Assembly: GCA_009694025.1 (NCBI GenBank)
Contig: SHVZ01000038.1
Location: forward strand, 1-33,886
Length of the DNA: 33,886 nucleotides
From: Alphaproteobacteria bacterium
GTDB taxonomy: Bacteria > Pseudomonadota > Alphaproteobacteria > SHVZ01
Reading direction: 5' to 3'
Part shown: positions 17,230 to 23,812 of the stretch, in pieces
Layout of the letters: every line of letters begins with the position of its first letter
Numbering within the stretch: the first letter of the stretch is position 1
Translations under genes and position numbers: made by a program
Notes under the pieces: generated by a model
Told to the model about the DNA's origin: nothing
Databases searched by the model: none
What the model saw: only the letters and a program-made list of their open reading frames with translations

Positions 17230-17364
17230 TCAGTCGCCGGTTAAGGCGGCGAGGAACAGCGGCAGGGAATTGGCGATGTCGGATTTGATGTCGGTCCTCT
17301 TCGCCTCGGCTTGCGCGGCGATCCGGACCTCGCGGGTGGCGAGCGAGGTGGAGCGGGCGGTCAT
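17230..17364 (-). CDS. Small ORF, 44 aa, unknown
   Basis: Fills the gap between the oxidoreductase and the CocE-type hydrolase. It starts with an ATG 4 bp past the oxidoreductase stop and ends 23 bp before the hydrolase start. The product begins MTARSTSLATREVRIAAQAE, has a charged centre (EAKRTDIKSDIANS) and ends in a hydrophobic LPLFLAALTGD. Third codon positions are almost all G or C (about 40 of 44), like the real genes around it. I recognise no family. It may be a small protein, a subunit-like peptide, or the remnant tail of a lost gene. Ribosome site weak (GTAGGGCG). Confidence 0.4.
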   Translation of the reverse strand: MTARSTSLATREVRIAAQAEAKRTDIKSDIANSLPLFLAALTGD

Positions 17365-17368
17365 CGCC

Positions 17369-18343
17369 CTACTTCACCTTGATGAGATCGCCGCTCTTGG
17401 CCGACTTGCCGATGGCCTCGAAGCAGGCGACGCCATGGACCACGTCGTCCAGCGGAACGGGATAGGGGACGCCCCGATTGACCGCGGCGGCGAAGGCCTC
17501 GAGCTCGGCCCGCTCCTTGTTCACCGAGGGGAAGTTGCGGGTCTTCGGCTGCCCGTCGACGAGGCAGACGGTGAGCTCGGTCTCGCCCTTGAGCTCGGCC
17601 CAGCCCTTGGAGCCGAAGACGGTCAGGCGCTGGGCCGGCGCCGTCGCCTGGAGACAGGCGAGATATCCCGACATCTTGTTCTTGAAGCGAAAGAGCATGC
17701 TGGTGGTGTCGTCGAGCGCAACGTCCAGCACCAGGCGGAAGCTCGACACCTGGATCGAGGCGATGTGCCCGACCAGGAAAATCATTGAATCCACCGTGTG
17801 GATGCCGCTGCCGCCCATGCCGCCGGCCGGGCTCTCGGTCGGATCGGCCCGCCACATGCCTTTGCGGTAGCGGAATCCTCCAGGGCCTGACGTGTTGCCT
17901 TCCAGATGCATGATGGTTCCGAGCGCGCCGTCGTCGATCAGGCGCTTCATCTCATGCAGCGACGGCAGGAAGCGCCGGTTGTGGCCAGCGGCGAGCACGA
18001 CGCCTGCGCGCTTCGCCGCCTGCACCGCCTTGACCGCGCTGTCGCGGGTGATCGTCACCGGCTTGTCGACGAAGATGTGCTTCTTGGCCTTGGCCGCCAG
18101 CAGGATCTGCTGGGCGTGGACCGAATGCGGCGTCGCCAGGACGACGGCGTCGACCTTGGGATCGGCCAGCGCAGCTTCGTAGTCGGAGTCGAGCGGGAAA
18201 CCGTGGTCGGCAGCAAAGGTCGCAGCGTTCCTCGGCGTCCGGGTGACACCACGGACGAAGCGGACCTTGTCGCTCTTCCCCTGGACCGAGTTCACCAGGG
18301 TTTGCCCCCAGCGCCCCAGTCCCACGATCGCGCACCTGACCAT
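17369..18343 (-). CDS. Gfo/Idh/MocA family oxidoreductase
   Basis: NAD(P)-dependent dehydrogenase acting on a sugar, inositol or related cyclic polyol; substrate unknown. 324 aa. Rossmann motif AIVGLGRWGQ at residues 5-14, AVVLATPHSVHAQQ, the family's (E/D)KP motif as VDKPVTITR, then AAGHNRRFLPSL, and GGSGIHTVDSMIFLVG, holding the conserved D/H region of the catalytic C-terminal domain. The ATG at 18343 follows GGGGGG; an upstream in-frame start at 18421 lacks a ribosome site. First gene of the minus-strand operon, divergent from the P1 peptidase gene. A 7-bp inverted repeat CCGGCCC/GGGCCGG (18363-18383) lies in its leader. Confidence 0.9.
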   Translation of the reverse strand: MVRCAIVGLGRWGQTLVNSVQGKSDKVRFVRGVTRTPRNAATFAADHGFPLDSDYEAALADPKVDAVVLATPHSVHAQQILLAAKAKKHIFVDKPVTITRDSAVKAVQAAKRAGVVLAAGHNRRFLPSLHEMKRLIDDGALGTIMHLEGNTSGPGGFRYRKGMWRADPTESPAGGMGGSGIHTVDSMIFLVGHIASIQVSSFRLVLDVALDDTTSMLFRFKNKMSGYLACLQATAPAQRLTVFGSKGWAELKGETELTVCLVDGQPKTRNFPSVNKERAELEAFAAAVNRGVPYPVPLDDVVHGVACFEAIGKSAKSGDLIKVK

Positions 18344-18442
18344 GCGACGCCCCCCGACGTAAACCGGCCCGACGGCGGGGCCGGGCCAGTTCTCCAAGTT
18401 TCGCACCGTTCCGTTGGACATTCAACGGCTTGCAGGGCGAAG

Positions 18443-18451
18443 TGCTAGAAT
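18443..18451 (+). promoter_or_regulatory. Extended -10 promoter candidate for the P1 peptidase gene
   Basis: TGCTAGAAT is an extended -10 element (TGN plus TAGAAT, five of six to TATAAT) 29 bp before the GTG start. No good -35 sits 17 bp upstream, as is common for extended -10 promoters. It stands out in otherwise GC-rich sequence. Confidence 0.4.
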
Positions 18452-18480
18452 TACGTATCTTTCCCGCTCGCGAGGGACCC

Positions 18481-19533
18481 GTGAACACCTCCCCTGCCCG
18501 CCGTCTCCGCGACCTCGGGCTCGTCGTCGGCGAGCTGAAACCGGGGGCCCGGAACGCCATCACCGACGTGCCGGGGGTGGCCGTCGGCCACGCTACCTTG
18601 AAGGGCGGCAGCGTCAATACGGGGGTCACCGCCGTCCTTCCCCATGGCGGCAACGTCTTCCGCGACAAGGTCGCCGCGACCTCCATCGTCTTCAATGGCT
18701 TCGGCAAGACCATCGGACTCGTCCAGGTGGATGAGCTCGGGGCCATCGAGACCCCGATCCTCTTGACCAACACCTTGAGCGTCGGCACCGCCGCCGAGGC
18801 GCTGGTCCGCTACAAGCTCCGGCGCAACCCGGAAATCGGCGTGACGACCGGAACGGTCAATCCTGTGGTTGGCGAATGTAACGATAGTTTTCTAAATGAT
18901 ATACGTAGCTTACATGTTAAAGCTTCTCATATAGATGAAGCTATTTCTACGGCTACGGCCGATGTTGTCCAAGGCGCCGTCGGGGCCGGAACCGGGATGT
19001 CCGCCTATGGCCTCAAAGGGGGCATCGGCTCCGCCTCCCGGCGCCTGGACCTGGGCCAGGCGACCTATCATCTCGGAATCCTGGTCCTTGCCAATTTCGG
19101 CCGAACCGAGGATCTGACGGTGGCCGGTCACCCCCTCGGCCGGCGGATCGCCGAGGCCCGGCGCGCCAAGGCAACCCCGGATGCCGGCTCGATCATCATC
19201 GTGCTTGCGACCGACCTCCCCTTGAGCGAACGCCAGCTCCGGCGGGTCGCCAAGCGGACCTCGGTCGGCCTTGCCCGGACCGGCTCCCATCTCGGGCACG
19301 GCTCGGGCGACCTCTGCATCGCCTTCACCACCGCGAACCGCATCGCCCACGACGAGCGGAAGGCGGTGATCGCCTGGCAGGCGCTCGCCGAGACCAGGAT
19401 CGACCCGGCCTTCCGCGCCGCCGCCGAGGCGACGGAGGAAGCGGTGATCGACGCCATGCTGGCGGCCGATCCGATGGTCGGGCGCGACGGCAACCGGCGG
19501 GACTCGCTCCGCGACTTCCTTAACCTTCTCTAG
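18481..19533 (+). CDS. P1 family self-processing peptidase (DmpA/S58)
   Basis: N-terminal-nucleophile aminopeptidase of the DmpA/BapA family. The precursor cuts itself to create a new N-terminal Ser or Thr that is the catalytic nucleophile, and releases N-terminal residues, including D- or beta-amino acids in known members. 350 aa from the GTG at 18481 (GAGGGA upstream). Motifs: DVPGVAVGHATL, VTAVLPHGG, PVVGECNDSFLNDIR, and GGIGSASR with self-cleavage expected before S184, then the C-terminal DLPLSERQLRRVAKRTSVGLARTGS. No signal peptide. Codons 132-157 are AT-rich and full of rare codons, although the encoded residues still fit the family. The stop shares a CTAG with the convergent ArsR-type gene. 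Confidence 0.92.
   Translation: MNTSPARRLRDLGLVVGELKPGARNAITDVPGVAVGHATLKGGSVNTGVTAVLPHGGNVFRDKVAATSIVFNGFGKTIGLVQVDELGAIETPILLTNTLSVGTAAEALVRYKLRRNPEIGVTTGTVNPVVGECNDSFLNDIRSLHVKASHIDEAISTATADVVQGAVGAGTGMSAYGLKGGIGSASRRLDLGQATYHLGILVLANFGRTEDLTVAGHPLGRRIAEARRAKATPDAGSIIIVLATDLPLSERQLRRVAKRTSVGLARTGSHLGHGSGDLCIAFTTANRIAHDERKAVIAWQALAETRIDPAFRAAAEATEEAVIDAMLAADPMVGRDGNRRDSLRDFLNLL
18874..18950. other. AT-rich, rare-codon patch inside the P1 peptidase gene
   Basis: 23 of 77 bases are G or C (30%), against about two-thirds in flanking sequence. Codons such as TGT, AGT, TTT, CTA, AAT, ATA, CGT, TTA, GTT, GCT and TCT follow each other for some 26 codons, then usage returns abruptly to GC-rich. 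The frame is uninterrupted and the encoded segment (about residues 132-157) matches the P1 family pattern. It also contains AGCTTC and GAAGCT (18921-18942) as a small inverted repeat. Confidence 0.9.
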
Positions 19534-20240
19534 GCCAGCGTCACCCCGAACACCTCGCGGAAGCCGCGCTGGCCCTTCGGCGTGATCGCGACCGCGCGCG
19601 TGCCCTCGCTCCGGCGGATCCAGCCGGTCGCCAGGCAATGGGCGCAGAGCGCCGCCCCGACCGCACCGGCGAGGTGCGGGCGCCGTTCGCTCCAGTCGAT
19701 GCAGGGCCGGCAGAAGAGCCGAGCGCTGCGCTTGCCGGAGCGGGAGGCCAGCGCATCGAGATCGATGCCGAGTCCGGTCAGCAGCGCCACTCCGGAGTCG
19801 GTCACCGCGCCGGCGTCGCTCGCCAGCTCGATATGGCCGCCGGTGACCATGGCATCGGCGAGCGCCACCCCGAGCCGGCCGGCGATATGGTCGTAGCAGG
19901 TGCGCGCCGTCCGGAGCGCGGTATCACGCGGGCCGACGACGACCGGCTTCCGCGCCACCGCCGCCTCCGAGGCGACCTGCATGATGCCTTCCATCATGCG
20001 CGCGACGGACGGCGAAGCGAGGCGATGATAGCGGTGCCGACCCTGCTGCGTGACGGCGAGCAGGCCGGCCGCGATCAGACGGGAGAGATGGCCGCTGGCG
20101 GTCTGCGGGGTGACCCCGGCGGTGCGCGCCAGCTCGGAGGCGGTGAGCGCCCGCCCGTCCATGAGCGCGTGCAGCATGCCAGCTCGCGCCGGATCTCCGG
20201 CAAGAGCTGCGACTTCGGCGAACAAGGCGTTGCTGGCCAT
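19530..20240 (-). CDS. ArsR-type winged-helix transcriptional regulator
   Basis: 236 aa from the ATG at 20240. The N-terminal winged helix (about 1-95) has the ArsR layout: LAGDPARAGMLHALMDGRALTASELARTAGVTPQTASGHLSRLIAAGLL, followed by the wing QQGRHRYHRLAS. The long C-terminal half carries cysteines in LFCRPCIDWSERR and ALCAHCLATGW, which could bind a metal or thiol-reactive ligand (inference). It probably represses the divergent MFS gene 103 bp away, where a 25-bp palindrome lies. An upstream in-frame start at 20345 would run through that palindrome and is not favoured. It is convergent with the P1 peptidase gene; the two stop codons read from the same CTAG (19530-19533). Confidence 0.88.
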   Translation of the reverse strand: MASNALFAEVAALAGDPARAGMLHALMDGRALTASELARTAGVTPQTASGHLSRLIAAGLLAVTQQGRHRYHRLASPSVARMMEGIMQVASEAAVARKPVVVGPRDTALRTARTCYDHIAGRLGVALADAMVTGGHIELASDAGAVTDSGVALLTGLGIDLDALASRSGKRSARLFCRPCIDWSERRPHLAGAVGAALCAHCLATGWIRRSEGTRAVAITPKGQRGFREVFGVTLA

Positions 20241-20318
20241 GGCGATGATCCCTGGTGGCGACGGCCAAGCTAGGACGGCGGGCCCGACCCATGCTTCGGC
20301 CCCCACCGTAACATCGAC

Positions 20319-20343
20319 GCCCGGCTCTGCGCAGAGTCCGGGC
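20319..20343. promoter_or_regulatory. 25-bp palindrome abutting the MFS start codon
   Basis: GCCCGG-CTCTGC joins GCAGAG-T-CCGGGC: two 12-bp arms that are exact reverse complements apart from one extra T. It ends at the base before the MFS ATG and lies in the gap shared with the divergent ArsR-type gene. The size and layout fit an ArsR-family operator; as RNA the same palindrome would fold over the ribosome site. Confidence 0.6.
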
Positions 20344-21624
20344 ATGACAGCACTGGCAAGGGCAGCGCCCTTCTACGGCTGGCGGGTCGTTGCCGCCGCC
20401 TTCGTCCTCGCCGTTTTCGGGTGGGGGGTGGGCTTCTATGGTCCGCCCGTCTACCTCCACGCGGTAAGGGAGGCGAGAGGCTGGCCGGTGTCCCTCGTAT
20501 CGGCGGCGGTCACCGTGCACTTCCTGATCGGCGCGGTCGTCATCGCCAACCTGCCGGGCCTCTATCGCCGCTTCGGGCTCCCCGCCGTGACCAAAGCGGG
20601 GGCGATCGCCCTGGCGCTCGGCGTCTTCGGCTGGGCCACCGCCGTGACGCCCTGCCAGCTGTTCGGAGCGACGCTGCTGAGCGGCGCCGGCTGGGTCGCC
20701 ATGGGCGCCGCCGCCGTCAACGCGATCGTCTCGCCCTGGTTCATCCGCACGCGACCGGCGGCGCTTGCGATGGCCTACAATGGCGCGAGCATCGGCGGCG
20801 TCCTCTTTTCGCCGCTATGGGTCGCCGCCATCGGCTGGCTCGGCTTCCCCGTCGCGGCCGCGGCGATCGGCGCGATCATGGCCGCGGCCGTCTGGATCCT
20901 GGCCGAAAGCGTGTTCTCGCGTACGCCGCAGCAGATGGGCCTGACGCCCGACGGAGACGCGCCCGGGGCGTCGCTGGCTTCCGTGACGTCACCGAAGGCG
21001 CAGCCTCTCCCGGGGCCGCAGCTCTGGCGCAGCGCGAAGTTCGTGACGCTGTCGGCCGGCATGGCTCTCGGCCTGTTCGCACAGATCGGCCTGATCGCCC
21101 ACCTTTTCTCGCTTCTGGTTCCCGTGCTCGGCGCGCAGCAGGCCGGCCTGGCGACGGGACTCGCCACCGCCGCGGCCATCGGCGGACGCACGTTGGTCGG
21201 CTGGCTGATGCCGGCGGGCGCGGACCGGCGGCTGGTCGCCTGCACGAGCTACGCCGTCCAGATCGCCGGCTCGATCGCCTTTATCCTCGCGGCCGGCGGG
21301 AACGTTCCGCTGCTTCTCCTCGGCGTCGTCCTGTTCGGCGCCGGCATCGGCAATGCGACCTCCCTGCCGCCACTCATTGCCCAGGTCGAGTTCGTGAAGG
21401 AGGACGTGCCACGCGTCGTCGCCCTCATCGTCGCCGTCGGGCAGGCAACATATGCGTTCGCCCCGGCCGCCTTCGGCCTGATCCGGGACCTCGTCCCGGC
21501 GTCGGCGGATCCCGGGGCCGCGCCGATCGTCTTCGCCACGGCGGCTGTCGTCCAGGGCCTTGCTATCTGCGTCTTTCTCGCGGGCCGGCGCACCCGACCG
21601 GCTATTTCGTCCGCGCGATGGTGA
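20344..21624 (+). CDS. MFS transporter
   Basis: Inner-membrane major facilitator superfamily permease, 426 aa with about 12 hydrophobic helices and a polar central loop near residues 200-230. It begins MTALARAAPFYGWRVVAAAF; the FYGWRVVAAAF opening is common in MFS_1 carriers related to monocarboxylate/oxalate-type and uncharacterised exporters. Between helices 2 and 3 lies GLYRRFGLPAVTKAG, a variant of the MFS loop motif. The ATG at 20344 lacks a normal ribosome site because a palindrome occupies that position. Divergent from the ArsR-type regulator, its likely controller. Its 3' end overlaps the convergent cyclase gene by 23 bp. Substrate unknown. Confidence 0.88.
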   Translation: MTALARAAPFYGWRVVAAAFVLAVFGWGVGFYGPPVYLHAVREARGWPVSLVSAAVTVHFLIGAVVIANLPGLYRRFGLPAVTKAGAIALALGVFGWATAVTPCQLFGATLLSGAGWVAMGAAAVNAIVSPWFIRTRPAALAMAYNGASIGGVLFSPLWVAAIGWLGFPVAAAAIGAIMAAAVWILAESVFSRTPQQMGLTPDGDAPGASLASVTSPKAQPLPGPQLWRSAKFVTLSAGMALGLFAQIGLIAHLFSLLVPVLGAQQAGLATGLATAAAIGGRTLVGWLMPAGADRRLVACTSYAVQIAGSIAFILAAGGNVPLLLLGVVLFGAGIGNATSLPPLIAQVEFVKEDVPRVVALIVAVGQATYAFAPAAFGLIRDLVPASADPGAAPIVFATAAVVQGLAICVFLAGRRTRPAISSARW

Positions 21625-23812
21625 CCCCGTCCCAGTCCGCGCCCGGCGGGTCCCGCCGGTAGTCGGCGATGCGTTGGGTATAGAGATCCCAGAGAGCGGA
21701 GAGGTCCGGGGCCATTGTCCGTGCCCGCTCGATGGCCGATGCTGCCCGGTCCCACTGCTGAGCGCGGTAGGCGGCCAGCAATTCGTCCTGCACCGCCGAC
21801 AGCGCCTGATGCGCCTCGTCCGGTTCCGCGGCACGGAGGGCATGGATGCGCACCGCTTCGAGCTTGCCCTTGACCGCGATCAGGTCGAGCTCGAGATAGG
21901 CGAAGCCCGGTGCGGCCGCCTTCGTCGTCTCGCCGACGACGATATCGACGCCATAGGTCTTGGACTGGCCTTCGAGGCGAGAGGCGAGATTGACCGCATC
22001 GCCCAGCACCGAATAGTCGAAGCGCTGGTCCGAGCCCATGTTGCCGACGACGGCGTTGCCGGAATTGAGGCCGATGCCGATGGCAAGCGCGAGGAAGCGC
22101 CGCCCTTCCTTCTCGGCCTCGGCGGCGAGCCGGCCGTTGAGCGCGACCAGCTCGGCCCGCATGACGAGCGCTGCCCGGCAGGCGTTGGCAGAGTGGTCAC
22201 GGTCGTCGAGTGGCGCGTTCCAGAACGCCATGATGCAGTCGCCCATGTACTTGTCGATGGTGCCGCGCTTGGCCAGGATCGCGTCGGTCATCGGCGTCAG
22301 GAAGCGGTTGATCAGCCGGGTGAGCGCCTGCGGGTCGCTCTTGAAGCTCTCGGAGATCGTGGTAAAGCCGCGCACGTCGCAGAAAAGGAAGGTCATGTCA
22401 CGGGTCTCGCCGCCGAGCTTGAGCTGGCTCGGATCGGAGGCGAGACGCTCGACCATCGCGGGTGCGAGGTACTGGGAGAAGGCGGTCCGGACCTCGCGCT
22501 TCTCGCGCTCGGTGGCGAGGAAGTTGACGAGGGTCGCCGCGATGTAGACCGCGAGCGTGGCGGCGACCGGCGTCGCCGGGTCGATGAGGAAGCCGAAGTA
22601 GCGGAAGACCTGCCAGGACGCGGCGACCGCAAGGACCGCAGCGGCCGCGCCCACCACCGCAGACCAGGCGGCGCCGATCCGGCGCAGGGCGAGCACGAGG
22701 GCGAGGCCGAGCGCCGCCACGTAGAGAAGCTCGGCGCCCTCGGCCCAGTCCGGCCGGCCGAGGAAGCGGCCGGAGAGGATCTGCTCGACCGCCTGGGCAT
22801 GGGCCTCGATGCCGGGCATGGCCGGGTCGAGCGGACTCGGCCTGAGGTCCTTGAGGCCGGCGGCGCTGGTTCCGATGAGGACGATCGTGCCGTCGAAGGC
22901 ATCGTTGCCGGCCTCGCCGTTGAGGACTCGCCACGCCGATACCGTGCGATCGCGACTCGGCGTGGCGTAGTGGAGCCAGAACTGGCCGTGCGCATCCGTC
23001 GGCACGACGAACTCGCCGACCTTGATCGAGTCGATACCGGTCTCGGCACCGAAGCTGGCGGCGGCCTGTGCGCCCGACGCACGGATGATCGAGGTGCTGG
23101 CGCGCTGAGCGACCCTCAGCGTCTCGGTCACAAGCGAGGCATAGAGGCGGTCCCCGAGACGGAGCACCAGCGGCACCCGGCGGAGGATGCCGTCGCGGTC
23201 GGGAACGCTGTTAATGCTGCCGTTGCCACGCGCCGCGCGCTCGAGGACGGGAAGCGAGCCGACCGCGCCGGAGAAGCCCGGAATGAACGGCGCCGGATCG
23301 ATGCCGGCATGGGCGAAGGTGCCCTTGCGCACGGGGACGCGGCCGTTGGCCTCCGTCGTCAGCACGAACCCGGTGATGGACGGCGAGGCCGCCAGGGCGT
23401 CGGCGAGCGCAAGGTCGTGATCGGGAAGCCGCGCCAGCAGCGGCTTCAGCCCCTCCGTGTGCGGCCAGAGCTTGAGGACCTCCGCCGGCGAGGTGCGGTC
23501 GGGCTCGGGAAAGATGACGTCGAGGCCGATCGCGACGGCGCCAGCTTTGGTCAGGTGGGAGATCAGGTCGGCGAGAAGGGTCCGAGGCCACGGCCATTGG
23601 CCGATCCGCGACAGGCTCTCGTCGTCGATATCGACGACCCGGACGGCCGAGGACTCGGCCTCGCGCGGCGCCAGACGCTGATAGGTGTCGAACACCCTGA
23701 GCCGCACCTCCTCCAGCACGCCGCCGGGATCGAGGATACGAAGGGCTAGAACCAGCACCAGGACCGCGCCGGGCACCGCGAGCGATGCATACCGGCGCAA
23801 GCCCCGCATCAT
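21602..23812 (-). CDS. CHASE2-domain class III adenylate cyclase
   Basis: Membrane cyclase predicted to make cAMP in response to an extracytoplasmic cue. 736 aa. An N-terminal membrane helix (8-26), then a periplasmic CHASE2 domain about 30-355 (VRVVDIDDESLSRIGQWPWPR and GLDVIFPEPDR are typical), three membrane helices about 361-435, and a catalytic domain 470-660. Metal-binding D479 (FLFCDVRGF) and D525 (YMGDCIMAFW); K521 with S601 suggests adenine rather than guanine; N608 and R612 stabilise the transition state, so all catalytic residues are present. The tail has a TPR-like helix pair. Its ATG touches the stop of the fecR-domain gene (TAG then ATGATG), implying coupled translation. Confidence 0.93.
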   Translation of the reverse strand: MMRGLRRYASLAVPGAVLVLVLALRILDPGGVLEEVRLRVFDTYQRLAPREAESSAVRVVDIDDESLSRIGQWPWPRTLLADLISHLTKAGAVAIGLDVIFPEPDRTSPAEVLKLWPHTEGLKPLLARLPDHDLALADALAASPSITGFVLTTEANGRVPVRKGTFAHAGIDPAPFIPGFSGAVGSLPVLERAARGNGSINSVPDRDGILRRVPLVLRLGDRLYASLVTETLRVAQRASTSIIRASGAQAAASFGAETGIDSIKVGEFVVPTDAHGQFWLHYATPSRDRTVSAWRVLNGEAGNDAFDGTIVLIGTSAAGLKDLRPSPLDPAMPGIEAHAQAVEQILSGRFLGRPDWAEGAELLYVAALGLALVLALRRIGAAWSAVVGAAAAVLAVAASWQVFRYFGFLIDPATPVAATLAVYIAATLVNFLATEREKREVRTAFSQYLAPAMVERLASDPSQLKLGGETRDMTFLFCDVRGFTTISESFKSDPQALTRLINRFLTPMTDAILAKRGTIDKYMGDCIMAFWNAPLDDRDHSANACRAALVMRAELVALNGRLAAEAEKEGRRFLALAIGIGLNSGNAVVGNMGSDQRFDYSVLGDAVNLASRLEGQSKTYGVDIVVGETTKAAAPGFAYLELDLIAVKGKLEAVRIHALRAAEPDEAHQALSAVQDELLAAYRAQQWDRAASAIERARTMAPDLSALWDLYTQRIADYRRDPPGADWDGVTIARTK

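Noticed and set aside
16064-17788. 574-codon plus-strand open frame crossing two minus-strand genes
   Set aside because: It spans the boundary between the CocE-type and oxidoreductase genes and has no domain; an antisense shadow.
21560-23749. 729-codon open frame on the plus strand opposite the adenylate cyclase
   Set aside because: Composition is antisense-like (RGDE-rich, no domain), while the minus strand has a complete CHASE2 cyclase with catalytic residues.
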